NCBI GenBank assembly: GCA_943914745.1
Contig: CALUDF010000152.1
Coordinates: forward strand, 1-7,555
Length of the DNA: 7,555 bases
Direction of reading: 5' to 3'
Source of the DNA: an uncultured Bacteriovorax sp.
GTDB lineage: Bacteria > Bdellovibrionota > Bacteriovoracia > Bacteriovoracales > Bacteriovoracaceae
Shown here: positions 1 to 5,481 of the stretch, in pieces
Layout: the number at the start of each line of letters is the position of its first letter
Numbering within the stretch: the first letter of the stretch is position 1
Made by a program: the position numbers and the translations under genes
Notes under the pieces: generated by a model
Told to the model about the DNA's origin: nothing
The model's input: only the letters and a program-made list of their open reading frames with translations
The model's database searches: none

Positions 1-654
1 TGCCCGAACTGCAATAAACTGATTTATTGGTATGAAAACATTCCGGTCATAAGTTATCTCTTTTTAAGAGGGCGATGTTCCGGATGTGGTCTTAAGATTT
101 CATGGCAATACTCATTGGTGGAGTTCTTGAGTGGGATTGTGGCTTTTTTCCTTGCTCCCAAAGGATTGGAGTCAGGGGACTTACTCAATTTCTTTTTTTA
201 CTTCAGCGTCTACTGTGTTTTTCTCGTCCACTTTATTGTTGATCTAAAACATCAGATTTTACCAGACTCCCTCAACATTTACCTGGCGGCCATCTTTCTT
301 CTGATTTCGGTCTTCAATTATCCTTGGACACATTGGGTGATAGGTGGAGCTCTCGGTTTTGGATTTCCTTTGATCGTAAGCTGGGTCTTTTACCAGCTCA
401 AGGGGCAAATCGGATTGGGAGGTGGAGACATAAAGCTTTATGGCGCCCTTGGAATCTACCTTGGTCCTATAGGAATCATGCAAAATCTTTTTCTCAGTTG
501 TTTTCTGGGTGCTTTGGTTGGAATCACTTTGATTGCTACAAAAGTTATTAAAAAAGAAACTCCAATTCCATTTGGTCCATTTATTTTGGCCGTAGGGGCA
601 GTCCAAATTTTTGCCAGCGACTGGTTTGAGCGTCTAATCTCATATATTCCTTGA
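1..654 (+). CDS. pilD: Prepilin peptidase / leader peptidase (type IV), 5'-truncated by window edge
   Basis: Inner-membrane aspartyl protease that cleaves the leader of type IV prepilins (and pseudopilins) and usually N-methylates the new first residue. The open frame enters from the left edge, so the true start lies outside; 217 residues are visible, and families of about 250-290 suggest 40-70 residues are missing, including the first membrane helix. The visible part opens with CPNC (codons 1-4) followed by WYENIPVISYL and RGRCSGC (Cys codons 26 and 29): the paired CxxC zinc motifs of the cytoplasmic N-terminal domain. Several hydrophobic helices follow. The two catalytic aspartates are present in VDLKHQILPD (Asp codon 81, at 241-243) and LGGGDIKLYG (Asp codon 143, at 427-429), the GxGD-protease signature. 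A TTG at 115 could be mistaken for a start, but it would cut off the zinc domain, which is coding and in frame upstream. The gene ends 59 bases before pilM and its stop overlaps the putative pilM -35 box. The family call is secure; assignment to the T4P system rather than type II secretion rests on the neighbours. Confidence 0.95.
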   Translation, partial: CPNCNKLIYWYENIPVISYLFLRGRCSGCGLKISWQYSLVEFLSGIVAFFLAPKGLESGDLLNFFFYFSVYCVFLVHFIVDLKHQILPDSLNIYLAAIFLLISVFNYPWTHWVIGGALGFGFPLIVSWVFYQLKGQIGLGGGDIKLYGALGIYLGPIGIMQNLFLSCFLGALVGITLIATKVIKKETPIPFGPFILAVGAVQIFASDWFERLISYIP

Positions 655-680
655 TCAGAGTTATTTATTAAATGTATAAT
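651..680 (+). promoter_or_regulatory. Putative sigma70-type promoter of pilMNOP
   Basis: TTGATC (651-656, four of six matches to the -35 consensus) is separated by 18 bp from a perfect TATAAT (675-680). Transcription would start near 687, giving a leader of about 27 nt before pilM. The -35 box overlaps the stop codon of the prepilin peptidase gene. The region is AT-rich, so a chance TATAAT is possible, but position and spacing are right for the start of the pilMNOP unit. Confidence 0.55.
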
Positions 681-691
681 TTCATTAATAA
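665..691. repeat. AT-rich inverted repeat centred on the pilM -10 box
   Basis: TTATTAA (665-671) and TTAATAA (685-691) are perfect 7-bp inverted arms with a 13-bp spacer, centred at 678 inside the TATAAT box. Such placement would suit a repressor operator, but with arms made only of A and T in an AT-rich gap, chance is a serious alternative. Confidence 0.25.
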
Positions 692-695
692 CTAA

Positions 696-706
696 CCTAG
701 ACTAGG
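696..706. promoter_or_regulatory. Palindrome CCTAG-A-CTAGG in the pilM leader
   Basis: Perfect 5-bp arms, CCTAG (696-700) and CTAGG (702-706), around a single A, lying downstream of the predicted transcription start and overlapping the pilM Shine-Dalgarno. A one-base loop rules out a stable hairpin in this form, so a protein-binding site on DNA is more likely than an RNA structure. CTAG is a rare tetramer in many bacterial genomes, which makes two copies in 11 bp more notable, but no regulator can be named. Confidence 0.35.
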
Positions 707-707
707 G
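704..707 (+). promoter_or_regulatory. Shine-Dalgarno deciding the TTG start of pilM
   Basis: AGGG sits 6 nt before TTG at 714. The nearest upstream in-frame stop is TAA at 693-695, and no ATG or GTG lies in frame between them, so the TTG is the first usable initiator with a ribosome site and leaves the actin-like domain intact. Confidence 0.6.
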
Positions 708-713
708 TGTCTT

Positions 714-1823
714 TTGGACCTAAAAAATATTATCAATAATATTCAAGATAAAATTGGAGAGCTGTTTTACGTCGGCCCCAAAGGTGTTATCGGTATTGAT
801 ATCGGTCTAAGTGCGGTAAAGCTTGCTGAAGTTATCCAGGTTTCAGAAGGTAATTACAAAATCAACCGCTATGCCTCAATAGATCTTCCCGAAGGAACCA
901 TCATTGAAGATGAGATTCAAAAAGAAGACGAGGTTATCCAGGCCATTCAAAAAGGTGTAAAGGCATTGAACTCGTCAAATAAGTTTGCTTGCCTCGGGTT
1001 ATCTGGGCCCAATACCCTCATCAAGCGTCTCCAGCTGGCCGGTGGAACCAATGAAGAAATTGAAGATCAGGTAAGCTGGGAGACGGAGCAATACCTTCCT
1101 TTTCCAGTGGATGAAGGAAATATCTCATTTAGTATCGTTGGTGAAAACCAAGGTGGTGGGGTTGATGTCATCATTGGTGCCGCTAAGAAGACGGTCATCA
1201 CTGCTTTTAAGGATGTCGTTGAGAAATCAAGCCTGAAGGTTAAAATCGTAGATATTAATGCTGCTGCCACGATCAACGTTTTTGAGAATGTCATGGGCTC
1301 GGACGTTAAGGAAAAAGGAAAAACCTGGATATTGATGGATCTAGGGGCACAGAAGACTCATTTCATGATCTATAAAAATGGGATTTTGGTTTTCTTTAAA
1401 GAGATCAATATCGGTGGATTGACGATAACAGAAGAAATTCAGCGTCAGATGGGTGTTAATTACAGCGAAGCCGAGAGTCTAAAAATTCATGGGGACGGCA
1501 ATGGAAACATCCCTGAGGAAATCGTAGATCTCATCAATCAGGTCTTAGATACATTCTTTACAGAGCTTAAAAAAACAATTGATTTCTGGGTTAACTCAAC
1601 ATCAGAAGAAAGTTTTGATGGATGCGTGTTAACTGGAGGAAGTGCTCTCATTCCAGGTTTTCCCGAAGCTCTTCAGGAACTTTTGGAAACAGAAGTGCAG
1701 ATTCTCAATCCCTTTACGACAATGTCGTATAATCAAAATAACATTTCAGAAGACATGATCAATGAGATTGCTTTCAAAGGTGTCTGCGCCATTGGTCTGG
1801 CGATGAGGAGCCTTCCGAAATGA
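714..1823 (+). CDS. pilM: Type IV pilus assembly protein PilM, actin-like ATPase-fold
   Basis: Cytoplasmic actin/FtsA-like protein of the T4P alignment subcomplex; known family members bind ATP and the conserved N-terminal peptide of PilN, linking the cytoplasmic motor side to the inner-membrane PilNO pair. The 369 residues carry the expected nucleotide-fold landmarks: GVIGIDIGLSAVKLAEV (24-40, phosphate-1 loop with Asp29), LMDLGAQKTHFMIY (phosphate-2, Asp209) and CVLTGGSALIPGF (adenosine motif, Gly308-Gly309). There is no signal peptide or membrane helix. Length is close to the usual 350-370. Initiation is at TTG with AGGG 6 nt upstream; a short charged helix precedes the fold. The stop TGA overlaps the pilN start as ATGA, indicating translational coupling. 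First gene of a tight unit running through pilP, probably transcribed from the promoter at 651-680. Confidence 0.96.
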   Translation: MDLKNIINNIQDKIGELFYVGPKGVIGIDIGLSAVKLAEVIQVSEGNYKINRYASIDLPEGTIIEDEIQKEDEVIQAIQKGVKALNSSNKFACLGLSGPNTLIKRLQLAGGTNEEIEDQVSWETEQYLPFPVDEGNISFSIVGENQGGGVDVIIGAAKKTVITAFKDVVEKSSLKVKIVDINAAATINVFENVMGSDVKEKGKTWILMDLGAQKTHFMIYKNGILVFFKEINIGGLTITEEIQRQMGVNYSEAESLKIHGDGNGNIPEEIVDLINQVLDTFFTELKKTIDFWVNSTSEESFDGCVLTGGSALIPGFPEALQELLETEVQILNPFTTMSYNQNNISEDMINEIAFKGVCAIGLAMRSLPK

Positions 1824-2434
1824 TTGAGTTAAACCTCCTCGAAAAGAAGCAGCCTCTTGTTCTTCCTACGGTTTTAGGAATCGATTTAAATAACCTTAAC
1901 CTAAAAATGTTAGGAGTGGCCTTGGTGCTGTATTACATGCCAAGCCTTGTGATCTCTCAGATGTTCGATGAAAAAATTGATAACAACAGAGCGACTCTTG
2001 AGAACTTGACCTCACAAAATAATAAGCTCACGGCCGACATCAATAAGGACTCTGACATTAAAAACCAGGTAGAAGCTTATAAAGAGCAGGTAGAAAAGCT
2101 ACAAAAAAGATCTACGCAGGTTGATGAGATCTTAAAAACCCGTACAAATCCTAAAAAAATCTTAGAGAAAATTGCCAGAAGTATTCCAGAAGATGTTTGG
2201 TTTGATTCAATGGTCATCAATGAAAGCAATGATGTCATCATTTCAGGAGGATCATATTCTCCTCGTGGCATTGGGGAATTTATTTCGGCCATTAACGATT
2301 CGCCATTCTTCGGGGGCTCCGTCACGCCTACCAGGCAGGAGAATAGAAAAGAGTCTTTGGATGGGGTCCAGACTAATTTTGAGTCTTTTGAGCTCAAGGG
2401 CAAAATCATCAATTACGACATGAGGACAAGGTAA
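1820..2434 (+). CDS. pilN: Type IV pilus assembly protein PilN
   Basis: Single-pass inner-membrane protein that pairs with PilO and docks PilM through its cytoplasmic N-terminus. The sequence begins MIELNLLEKK, a version of the family's INLLP-type PilM-binding peptide. A hydrophobic helix follows at about residues 30-49 (MLGVALVLYYMPSLVISQMF), then a charged, heptad-like coiled coil at about 50-100 and a C-terminal ferredoxin-like domain (about 110-200, containing the IARSIPEDVWFDSM stretch typical of PilN). At 204 residues it is of ordinary length. The start is set by GAGGAG (1805-1810) 9 nt upstream, and the 4-bp overlap with pilM suggests equal dosage with its binding partner. The gap to pilO is 3 nt. 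Family recognition is firm from motif order and context. Confidence 0.95.
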   Translation: MIELNLLEKKQPLVLPTVLGIDLNNLNLKMLGVALVLYYMPSLVISQMFDEKIDNNRATLENLTSQNNKLTADINKDSDIKNQVEAYKEQVEKLQKRSTQVDEILKTRTNPKKILEKIARSIPEDVWFDSMVINESNDVIISGGSYSPRGIGEFISAINDSPFFGGSVTPTRQENRKESLDGVQTNFESFELKGKIINYDMRTR

Positions 2435-2437
2435 CTC

Positions 2438-3097
2438 ATGGTGAAGATATTAAAAAATTTACATTGGTTTATTATTGCTTATGCCGCCTTTAACTTCTAT
2501 ACGATGTATGAAGCAAAAAATGAAGAAATCGTAGGTCTTGAGGGGCAAGTTGAAGTTCAAAAAACGGCGTTGGTGAGAAATAAAAATACGCAGAAAGAGA
2601 TTTCGAATTACTACGCCAATATCAAAGAAGAAAAGGATAAAATCGAAAAAGTTGCTCTAGAGATTGAAAAAATGCAACAGCTTCTTCCCAGCGAGATTTC
2701 CGATACGGAAAATATCCATCTCTTAAGATCCCTGGCTGATGATGTAAACGTAAAAGACATCAGTATCGCACCAGAGCAAGAGGCCAATAGAGGCTTCTTC
2801 TTTGCCCGTAGATACAAAATTAAGGCCAAGGCGACTTTCCTGCAATTTCTCATTCTTTTTGAGAAAATTGGAGAGAATAAAAGAATCTTGAACGTTGGCG
2901 AGGCGACCTTTAGGAAATCAGACGAACCTCAAAGAGGAAAATTCCAGATCATCGCAGGTGAGTTTGTTATTGAAGCCTACCGCTACAATGCTCAGTTTAA
3001 AGAAGACAGAGGGATTGATGCCATTGAAAAGAAATTTCAAGATCAACCAAAGAGCGGGAGAGGGGGCAATAGACAAGCTCCGAAAGACGAGGATTAG
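2438..3097 (+). CDS. pilO: Type IV pilus assembly protein PilO
   Basis: Inner-membrane partner of PilN; the heterodimer aligns the cytoplasmic motor with the secretin and contacts PilP in the periplasm. Visible parts are a very short cytoplasmic tip (about 7 residues), one membrane helix at about 8-24 (rich in aromatics: LHWFIIAYAAFNFYTMY), a long coiled coil at about 28-80, a Leu-Pro hinge (Pro84) seen in PilO/PilN folds, and a ferredoxin-like domain at about 90-190. The C-terminus ends in a hydrophilic Gly/Arg/Lys-rich tail (from about 203) that may be disordered. At 219 residues it is typical. AAGG (2428-2431) lies 6 nt before the ATG, inside the end of pilN. The order between pilN and pilP, 3 and 2 nt away, supports the call as much as sequence does, because PilO diverges strongly between phyla. 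Confidence 0.92.
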   Translation: MVKILKNLHWFIIAYAAFNFYTMYEAKNEEIVGLEGQVEVQKTALVRNKNTQKEISNYYANIKEEKDKIEKVALEIEKMQQLLPSEISDTENIHLLRSLADDVNVKDISIAPEQEANRGFFFARRYKIKAKATFLQFLILFEKIGENKRILNVGEATFRKSDEPQRGKFQIIAGEFVIEAYRYNAQFKEDRGIDAIEKKFQDQPKSGRGGNRQAPKDED

Positions 3098-3099
3098 TT

Positions 3100-3579
3100 A
3101 TGAAAGTTTATTTCTTAATAGGATGTCTTTTCTTAATTTTTAATTCACACGCTCAAGACACGAGTGGGCAATATAACTTATTTAAAAGTAAAACATACGT
3201 TAAAAATCCTCTAGATCTGCGCGACCCTTTCAAGAGAAGAATGAATAAAAAGAAAACCAATCAGACGAAGGCAAAAGACCGCCTGGATGGGATTTATACG
3301 AATTATAATACTGTCTTGGATACGCGCTCGGTAGAAAGCATCCACGTGATTGGAGTGGTGATTGGAGCAGAAAGAAGGGCAATGGTAAGAGTCGGTGACG
3401 ATAAAGGACCAGCAGGCAGCAACAATGTCTACTATCTCAAAGAAGGAATGAAGATCGGCGAGAATGGGGCAGAAGTGAAGGCCATTCTTCCCGGTGGAAT
3501 TGTTTTAGTTGAGAAAATCCGCAACGTATATGACCAAGATGAATACCTGGAAACGGTTATTCCCGTCGCAAATGAGTAA
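3100..3579 (+). CDS. pilP: Type IV pilus assembly protein PilP (pilotin-like linker to secretin)
   Basis: Periplasmic bridge between PilNO and the secretin PilQ. The 159-residue product has an N-terminal export signal (MKVYFLIGCLFLIF, then SHA-QD, which fits signal peptidase I cleavage after Ala18), a flexible basic segment containing the family's RDPF motif (41-44, in DLRDPFKRR), and a compact beta domain from about residue 79 to the end with VIGVVIG, YYLKEGMKIGENGAEV and GGIVLVEKI, the PilP/GspC homology-region pattern that binds secretin N domains. Most characterised PilP proteins are lipoproteins. Here the only Cys in the signal, Cys9 in LIGC, comes after just eight residues, too early for a normal lipobox, so the mature protein may be soluble or stay anchored by the uncleaved helix. 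GAGG (3089-3092) is 7 nt before the ATG. It is the last gene before a 104-nt gap with its own promoter. Confidence 0.93.
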   Translation: MKVYFLIGCLFLIFNSHAQDTSGQYNLFKSKTYVKNPLDLRDPFKRRMNKKKTNQTKAKDRLDGIYTNYNTVLDTRSVESIHVIGVVIGAERRAMVRVGDDKGPAGSNNVYYLKEGMKIGENGAEVKAILPGGIVLVEKIRNVYDQDEYLETVIPVANE

Positions 3580-3620
3580 AAAACTCAGACATTAAAAAAA
3601 AGCACTAAAATTTAAATTGA

Positions 3621-3629
3621 TGCTATAAT
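3621..3629 (+). promoter_or_regulatory. Extended -10 promoter of pilQ
   Basis: TGCTATAAT is a perfect extended -10 element (TGn followed by TATAAT at 3624-3629). No good -35 hexamer lies 16-18 bp upstream, which is usual for extended -10 promoters, and the upstream stretch is A-rich (eight A at 3594-3601), as in UP-like elements. Transcription would begin at about A3636, leaving a leader of about 48 nt before the preferred pilQ start. This would let pilQ and the genes after it be expressed apart from pilMNOP. Confidence 0.6.
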
Positions 3630-3645
3630 GAATTAAGTCTTCATT
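3627..3645. repeat. Inverted repeat AATGAA-N7-TTCATT at the pilQ transcription start
   Basis: Arms AATGAA (3627-3632) and TTCATT (3640-3645) flank 7 nt and cover the end of the -10 box and the predicted start site. It could be an operator; as RNA only the right half would be transcribed, so a hairpin is unlikely. The arms are short and AT-rich, so chance cannot be excluded. Confidence 0.25.
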
Positions 3646-3660
3646 GATAGAGGATATAAC

Positions 3661-3672
3661 ATGATAACTTAG
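3661..3672 (+). other. Three-codon leader minicistron upstream of pilQ (Met-Ile-Thr-stop)
   Basis: ATG ATA ACT TAG is preceded by AGAGGA (3649-3654) at an ideal 6-nt spacing, a better ribosome site than the one for pilQ itself. The layout resembles the pilP site (GAGGAT, 8 nt or less, ATG). Its TAG overlaps the AGGG that serves pilQ, so ribosomes finishing the minicistron would stop on the pilQ Shine-Dalgarno. It is not in frame with pilQ. Whether it is translated cannot be told from sequence; such short uORFs also arise by chance. Confidence 0.4.
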
Positions 3673-3674
3673 GG
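3671..3674 (+). promoter_or_regulatory. Shine-Dalgarno deciding the pilQ start
   Basis: AGGG ends 9 nt before ATG at 3684 but abuts the alternative ATG at 3675 with no spacing. This favours 3684, whose product begins with a clean signal peptide (MKKGFFLSV). Confidence 0.55.
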
Positions 3675-3683
3675 ATGAGTTGC

Positions 3684-5471
3684 ATGAAAAAAGGATTTTT
3701 TCTTAGTGTTTTATTTTATCTATGTCTCCTCTTGCCAAGAGTGGTAAGTGCCAACGAGATGAAAGCCATTAATTTCTCTCAGAAGGGAGAAACGAGTGAG
3801 CTGGAACTGATATTTGATAGCAATGACGTTCAAGCAAGTAAATTTCAAGTCAAAGACGATAAACAAATCATCGTAGATTTGACTGACGTTACGGCAACCG
3901 ACAGAGTCATGCGAGCTTTTGATACATCAGAGTTCTCTGGAGGCGTCGTTTTTGTTAAGGCGTATAAAAAACCGAAGTCAGACAAAGACATTAGAATTGC
4001 CATTCAGTTAAGAGACAACGTTCGCTCAACTCTTGTGCGCAAGCCTAATAGGGTTGTCCTGCAGATTGAAAACCGCTATGGGGTTTTCTCTCAGAAGAAA
4101 GCAGAAGAAGGGCAAAGTTATAGAGAAAAAGTCGCAGACATCTCAAGTGAAGAGGCAAACAGACTTAATATTCCCAAGTCTGACTCAATCGAAGACATCT
4201 TAGACAATCTCATCATGTCAGGACGTAAGAAATACATTGGTAAAAAAATTACCATGAACCTTAAAAACGTTAAGCCTGAAGAAATCATAAAAATCATTGC
4301 AGAGACATCGGGTTTTAACATCATCCTTACGGAAGATGCAAAGGCGCTTGCGCCAATCTCTTTGAGCTTGGTAGATATCCCATGGGATCAGGCTTTGGAT
4401 ACTGTCTTGGACATGAATAAGCTTGTAGCGAAAAAAAATGGGATGATCCTGATCGTAAACACGCTTAGCAATGCCATCAAAGAGCAGGAAGAAATTAAAA
4501 AAGCTAAAGTGACGAGCTTAGAGCAAGAGCCTATGTTAACTAAGGTTTTTCCTATCAGCTTTGCCAACATTGATGACCTTCAAAAAATCCTGGCCGAGTA
4601 TTCAACAGAGAAGCGCGGTAAGATCTCAAAGGATTCGAGAACAAATTCTCTGATTGTCAAAGACACGGCCGATGTTATTGAAAAAGTCAAAAAGATCGTT
4701 GAGCTTCTCGATACACAGACACCACAAGTCTTGATTGAGTCAAAGATTGTTGAGGTAAGTGAGAGATACAGTAAAGAAATTGGTCTGGATCAAGGTTTAA
4801 CTTTTGGTTATGACCCGCTTGGCGCAGGAGGATCTGCTGGGAACAATGGATCTTTCTCATTTAGTTCAGCCCCATCATCAACAAGAAGCATTTTCGGTTT
4901 AACAATCGGAAAATTTAATAGATTGATAGACCTGAACTTTAAGCTGAACTTAATGGAGAGTGAAGCTAAGGCGAAGATCATTTCAAGCCCTAAGGTTATT
5001 ACAAAAAATAATGTGAAGGCTGAAATCGTCCAGGATGAAAACTCTTACTACTTGGTGCAGACACTGGCCGAAAATGGAAGAACAACCAATTCATGGACAG
5101 CTCAAAACGCCAAGCTGAAACTTGAAGTCACTCCACAAATTACGAACGAAGGAGCGATTTCATTAGAAGTTTCAATGCAAAAAGACTCATTAGAGCCATC
5201 ACTCGATGTAACGACTCCTAGAGGCGAGACGAAGCGTACGGTTAAAACTCAAGTTCTCGTCGATAACGGGGCAACCGTTGTTGTCGGTGGTATCTATACT
5301 TATGCAACAGATGAAAACCACTCAGGTATCCCTTTCTTAAAAGACATACCATTGGTCGGTTGGCTGTTTAGAACAAAATACAATCCGAGAAACGAAAAGA
5401 AAGAGTTAATCATCTTCTTAACTCCAAGAATTATTAACCAAGAAGAAGCCGGTTTAATTGATAGAGGCTAA
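3684..5471 (+). CDS. pilQ: Type IV pilus secretin PilQ
   Basis: Outer-membrane secretin that forms the gated ring through which the pilus passes. From ATG 3684 it has 595 residues: a signal peptide (1-23, cleavage after VSA before NEM), one AMIN domain (about 27-130) that binds peptidoglycan in relatives, a charged linker, an STN/N0 domain (about 182-265, from KKYIGKKITMNLKNV), one KH-like N1 domain (about 284-350, from MLTKVFPISFANIDDL), and the secretin beta domain (about 355-590). The C-terminal signature is present: VVVGGIYTY (about 532-540) and GIPFLKDIPLVGWLFRTK (from about 548). A Gly/Ser-rich stretch near 385-405 is probably a gate or barrel loop. It is shorter than many PilQ proteins (about 700-900) because it has only one AMIN domain. 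An in-frame ATG at 3675 would add MSC. It does not end in Phe, unlike many outer-membrane barrels. A promoter, a minicistron and possible operators lie just upstream. Confidence 0.96.
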   Translation: MKKGFFLSVLFYLCLLLPRVVSANEMKAINFSQKGETSELELIFDSNDVQASKFQVKDDKQIIVDLTDVTATDRVMRAFDTSEFSGGVVFVKAYKKPKSDKDIRIAIQLRDNVRSTLVRKPNRVVLQIENRYGVFSQKKAEEGQSYREKVADISSEEANRLNIPKSDSIEDILDNLIMSGRKKYIGKKITMNLKNVKPEEIIKIIAETSGFNIILTEDAKALAPISLSLVDIPWDQALDTVLDMNKLVAKKNGMILIVNTLSNAIKEQEEIKKAKVTSLEQEPMLTKVFPISFANIDDLQKILAEYSTEKRGKISKDSRTNSLIVKDTADVIEKVKKIVELLDTQTPQVLIESKIVEVSERYSKEIGLDQGLTFGYDPLGAGGSAGNNGSFSFSSAPSSTRSIFGLTIGKFNRLIDLNFKLNLMESEAKAKIISSPKVITKNNVKAEIVQDENSYYLVQTLAENGRTTNSWTAQNAKLKLEVTPQITNEGAISLEVSMQKDSLEPSLDVTTPRGETKRTVKTQVLVDNGATVVVGGIYTYATDENHSGIPFLKDIPLVGWLFRTKYNPRNEKKELIIFLTPRIINQEEAGLIDRG

Positions 5472-5481
5472 GCTCACCCAT

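Noticed and set aside
259..606. Reverse-strand open frame of 115 codons inside the prepilin peptidase gene
   Set aside because: It lies opposite a conserved gene, with low-complexity product and no ribosome site or family resemblance; a shadow frame.
115..654. TTG at 115 as the start of the prepilin peptidase
   Set aside because: The same frame is open to the window edge and encodes both CxxC zinc motifs and the WYENIP block, so the gene begins before the window.
2172..2423. 83-codon + strand frame inside pilN
   Set aside because: It overlaps pilN in another frame, with no ribosome site and no family resemblance.
3118..3126. LIGC in PilP as a lipobox
   Set aside because: The match to the L-x-G-C consensus is good, but only eight residues precede the Cys, too few for a lipoprotein signal peptide; treated instead as part of the hydrophobic core.
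3580..3612. Possible terminator after pilP
   Set aside because: There is an A-rich run but no GC-rich stem followed by T residues on the + strand, and nothing on the other strand to terminate.
3675..3683. ATG at 3675 as the pilQ start
   Set aside because: It abuts AGGG with no spacer and puts a Cys before the signal peptide; ATG 3684 has a 9-nt spacing and a clean MKKGFF signal. It is not fully excluded.
5458..5481. TTG at 5458 as the start of the TPR gene
   Set aside because: It has no clear ribosome site, and the added eight residues match nothing; the ATG at 5482 gives a natural N-terminus. Some doubt remains because the ATG's own ribosome site is distant.
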